A stretch of 40,237 bases of DNA from an uncultured Collinsella sp. Its GTDB lineage: Bacteria; Actinomycetota; Coriobacteriia; Coriobacteriales; Coriobacteriaceae. Shown here one piece after another: positions 38,157 through 40,237 of the stretch (position 1 is the stretch's first letter; every line of letters starts with the position of its first letter). The position numbers and the translations under genes are program-made. The notes under the pieces were generated by a model, which saw only the letters and a list, made by a program, of their open reading frames with translations, did no database searches and was not told where the DNA came from. The stretch spans positions 1 to 40,237 of the forward strand of contig CABUOF010000011.1 in NCBI GenBank assembly GCA_902493125.1, written 5' to 3'.

Positions 38157-40237
38157 ATGCGTGTTTCTTACGACTGGCTCAAGACCATGATCGATATTCC
38201 GGAGGATCCCAAGACCCTTTCGGACGAATATATTCGTACCGGCACCGAGGTCGAGGCGATTGACACCGTGGGAGAATCCCTCGACCACGTGGTGACTGCC
38301 AAGGTGCTCACTAAGACCCCTCACCCCGATAGCGACCACATGTATGTGTGCTCGGTCGACGTGGGTGACAAGAACCTCGACGCCGACGGCAACCCCGCTC
38401 CGCTGCAGATCGTCTGCGGCGCGCAGAACTTCGAGGCCGGCGACCACATCGTCACGGCCATGATCGGCGCCGTGCTTCCCGGCGACGTCAAGATCAAGAA
38501 GAGCAAACTTCGCGGCGTCGTGTCCATGGGCATGAACTGCTCCGCGCGCGAGCTCGGCCTGGGTGGCGACCACTCCGGCATTATGATCCTGCCCGAGGAT
38601 ACGCCCTGCGGCATGCCGTTTGCCGAGTACGTGGGCTCGAGCGACACCGTGCTCGACTGCGAGATCACGCCCAACCGCCCCGACTGCCTGTCCATGATCG
38701 GCATGGCTCGCGAGACCGGCGCCATCTTCGCCCGTGATTTCCACGTCGAGCTGCCCGCCATCAAGGCCGAGACCGGCCGCGCGACCGACGACGAGCTTTC
38801 CGTCGAGATTGCCGACGAGGGCCTGTGCGACCGCTACGTTGCCCGCATCGTGCGCAACGTCAAGGTCGGCCCGTCGCCCGACTGGATGGTCAAGCGCCTT
38901 AACGCCCTGGGCGTGCGCCCGCACAACAACATCGTCGACATCACCAACTATGTGATGATGCTCACCGGTCAGCCGCTGCACGCCTTTGACCTGGACACCT
39001 TTGCCGCGCGCGATGGCCACCGTCGTGTGGTGGTTCGCGCCGCCCAGCAGGACGAGAAGTTCACGACGCTCGACGGCGAGGAGCGCGTGCTCGACGCCGG
39101 CATGGGCCTCATTACCGACGGCGAGCGTCCCGTGGCGCTGGCCGGTGTCATGGGCGGCATGGATTCCGAGATCGAGGACGATACCGTTGACGTGATGGTC
39201 GAGAGCGCCTGCTTCAACGCCGGCCGCACCTCGCACACCAGCCGTGACCTATCGCTGATTTCCGACGCCTCCATCCGCTTTGAGCGCCAGGTCGACGAGA
39301 CCGGCTGCGTGGACGTCGCCAATGTGACGTGCGCGCTCATCGAGGAGATCGCCGGCGGCGAGGTCGCCCCCGGCTATGTGGACGTGTTCCCCGCGCCCAA
39401 GACCATCGATAGCATTAAGCTGCGTTTGGCCCGCGTGCACGCCATCTGCGGCGCCGACATCGAGCCCGACTTTATCGAGCGCTCGCTTACCCGCCTGGGC
39501 TGCACCGTCGAGCGCGACGGTGAGGACTTTATGGTCACGCCGCCGAGCTTCCGTCCCGACCTGCCGCGCGAGATCGATCTGATCGAGGAGGTCCTGCGCT
39601 TATGGGGCATGGGTCGCGTCACGGCGACCATTCCGGCTGCCAAGAACCATATCGGCGGTCTGACGCGCGAGCAGAAGCTTACCCGTAAGGTCGGCGAGAT
39701 CCTGCGCGCCTGCGGCCTCAACGAGACCACGACTTTTGGCTTTGCTGCCCCGGGCGACCTGGAGAAGATCGGCATGTCCACCGAAGGCCGCGGCTGCCCC
39801 GTGGTGCTCATGAACCCGTTGGTCGCCGAGCAGACCGAGATGCGCCGCTCGTTGCTGCCGGGCCTGCTGCAGTCCGTGGCCTACAACGAGGCGCACGGTA
39901 CGCCCAACGTGCACCTGTACGAGGTCGGCAGTCTGTTCCACGGTCGCGAGAATGCCAGCCTGCCCAAGGAGACCAAGTCCGTCGCGGGCGTGCTCTCGGG
40001 TCAGTGGAGCGAGCAGTCTTGGAGCATGAAGTACCGCAAGCTGCGTTTCTTCTTTGGCAAGGGCATCGTCGAGGAGCTGCTCGCCCAGCTGCGCATTGAG
40101 AAGGTTCGCTTCCGTCCCGTCGAGGGCGAGAGCTATGCCTTCCTGCAGCCGGGTCGTGCTGCCGAGGTGCTCTCGGGCGGTACCGTGCTGGGCTGGGTTG
40201 GCGAGATCCACCCCGAGGCTCGCGAGGCTATGGGCAT
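38157..40237 (+). CDS. pheT: Phenylalanine-tRNA ligase beta subunit, 3' end outside window
   Basis: The frame starts at ATG 38157 with AAAGGAG 10 bases upstream and is open to the end of the window (about 693 of roughly 800 residues). It begins MRVSYDWLKTMIDI. The EMAP/tRNA-binding domain (about residues 40-150) has TPHPDSDHMYVCSVDVG and LQIVCGAQNF. The B3/B4 editing domain lies at about 205-370 (MTGQ-like LTGQPLHAFDLD). The B5 DNA-binding-like domain and the catalytic-like core follow (FGFAAPGDLEKIGM; NPLVAEQTEMRRSLLPGLL). It pairs with PheS under the same T-box. The identification is secure. Confidence 0.97.
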   Translation, partial: MRVSYDWLKTMIDIPEDPKTLSDEYIRTGTEVEAIDTVGESLDHVVTAKVLTKTPHPDSDHMYVCSVDVGDKNLDADGNPAPLQIVCGAQNFEAGDHIVTAMIGAVLPGDVKIKKSKLRGVVSMGMNCSARELGLGGDHSGIMILPEDTPCGMPFAEYVGSSDTVLDCEITPNRPDCLSMIGMARETGAIFARDFHVELPAIKAETGRATDDELSVEIADEGLCDRYVARIVRNVKVGPSPDWMVKRLNALGVRPHNNIVDITNYVMMLTGQPLHAFDLDTFAARDGHRRVVVRAAQQDEKFTTLDGEERVLDAGMGLITDGERPVALAGVMGGMDSEIEDDTVDVMVESACFNAGRTSHTSRDLSLISDASIRFERQVDETGCVDVANVTCALIEEIAGGEVAPGYVDVFPAPKTIDSIKLRLARVHAICGADIEPDFIERSLTRLGCTVERDGEDFMVTPPSFRPDLPREIDLIEEVLRLWGMGRVTATIPAAKNHIGGLTREQKLTRKVGEILRACGLNETTTFGFAAPGDLEKIGMSTEGRGCPVVLMNPLVAEQTEMRRSLLPGLLQSVAYNEAHGTPNVHLYEVGSLFHGRENASLPKETKSVAGVLSGQWSEQSWSMKYRKLRFFFGKGIVEELLAQLRIEKVRFRPVEGESYAFLQPGRAAEVLSGGTVLGWVGEIHPEAREAMG

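Noticed and set aside
1..40237. CRISPR arrays, rRNA genes, insertion sequences with transposase
   Set aside because: No regularly spaced direct repeats, rRNA signatures or transposase genes seen in either strand.

Overview
The window is GC-rich, gene-dense bacterial chromosome. It most likely comes from a gut Coriobacteriia actinobacterium close to Collinsella. The basis is gene content and style: a mannose-family PTS with SIS-domain sugar-phosphate enzymes, UTRA-type GntR regulators, an acetyl-type MetA, a T-box ahead of pheST, DUF4012 beside glmM, and many short palindromic intergenic repeats. The species assignment is inference; no rRNA is present.

Layout. 1-4.2 kb: 3' end of mfd, a structured intergenic element (copy 1), a PAP2 phosphatase, a threonine aldolase-type PLP enzyme and a GNAT acetyltransferase. 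4.2-18.7 kb: a carbohydrate region. It holds three GntR/UTRA regulators (4201-, 13828+, 16855+), three paralogous SIS proteins of the FrlB/GfrE/GfrF deglycase type (5129, 10472, 17755), a mannose-family PTS (EIIAB, EIIC, EIID at 7671-10272), an EamA transporter, a HAD phosphatase and a YitT-like membrane protein. recQ sits between gntR genes 2 and 3. The best reading is uptake and phosphorylation of an amino-sugar or Amadori-type conjugate by the PTS, followed by cleavage of the phosphorylated product by SIS deglycases. The substrate is not provable from sequence. Repeated operator-like motifs lie in front of the regulated genes.

18.7-24.7 kb: a lactate/2-hydroxyacid dehydrogenase gene broken by a frameshift, metA (Glu111, acetyl-CoA type), 5-formyltetrahydrofolate cyclo-ligase, and a large M16C metallopeptidase. 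24.8-29.2 kb: an accessory stretch with a 5'-truncated AlbA/Schlafen-type ATP-binding gene abutting a perfect inverted repeat, an orphan protein, an HNH endonuclease, a small four-cysteine protein and a DUF5710-like protein. It is followed by tRNA-Val(GAC) on the minus strand. 29.9-36.5 kb: a second EamA transporter, a DUF4012 protein coupled to glmM, structured element copy 3, and an M32 carboxypeptidase. 36.6-40.2 kb: a phenylalanine T-box leader, pheS, and pheT running off the end.

The most notable non-coding signal is a three-copy structured element (about 1377-1500, 14549-14720, 34723-34890). It shares blocks such as CTCGACGCTGCAA, CAATCTG, CACCTTGC and GTTTTCGCT, joined by stems whose sequences differ but remain paired. 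All three lie directly downstream of a same-strand gene. Several other palindromic repeat families occupy the remaining intergenic space.
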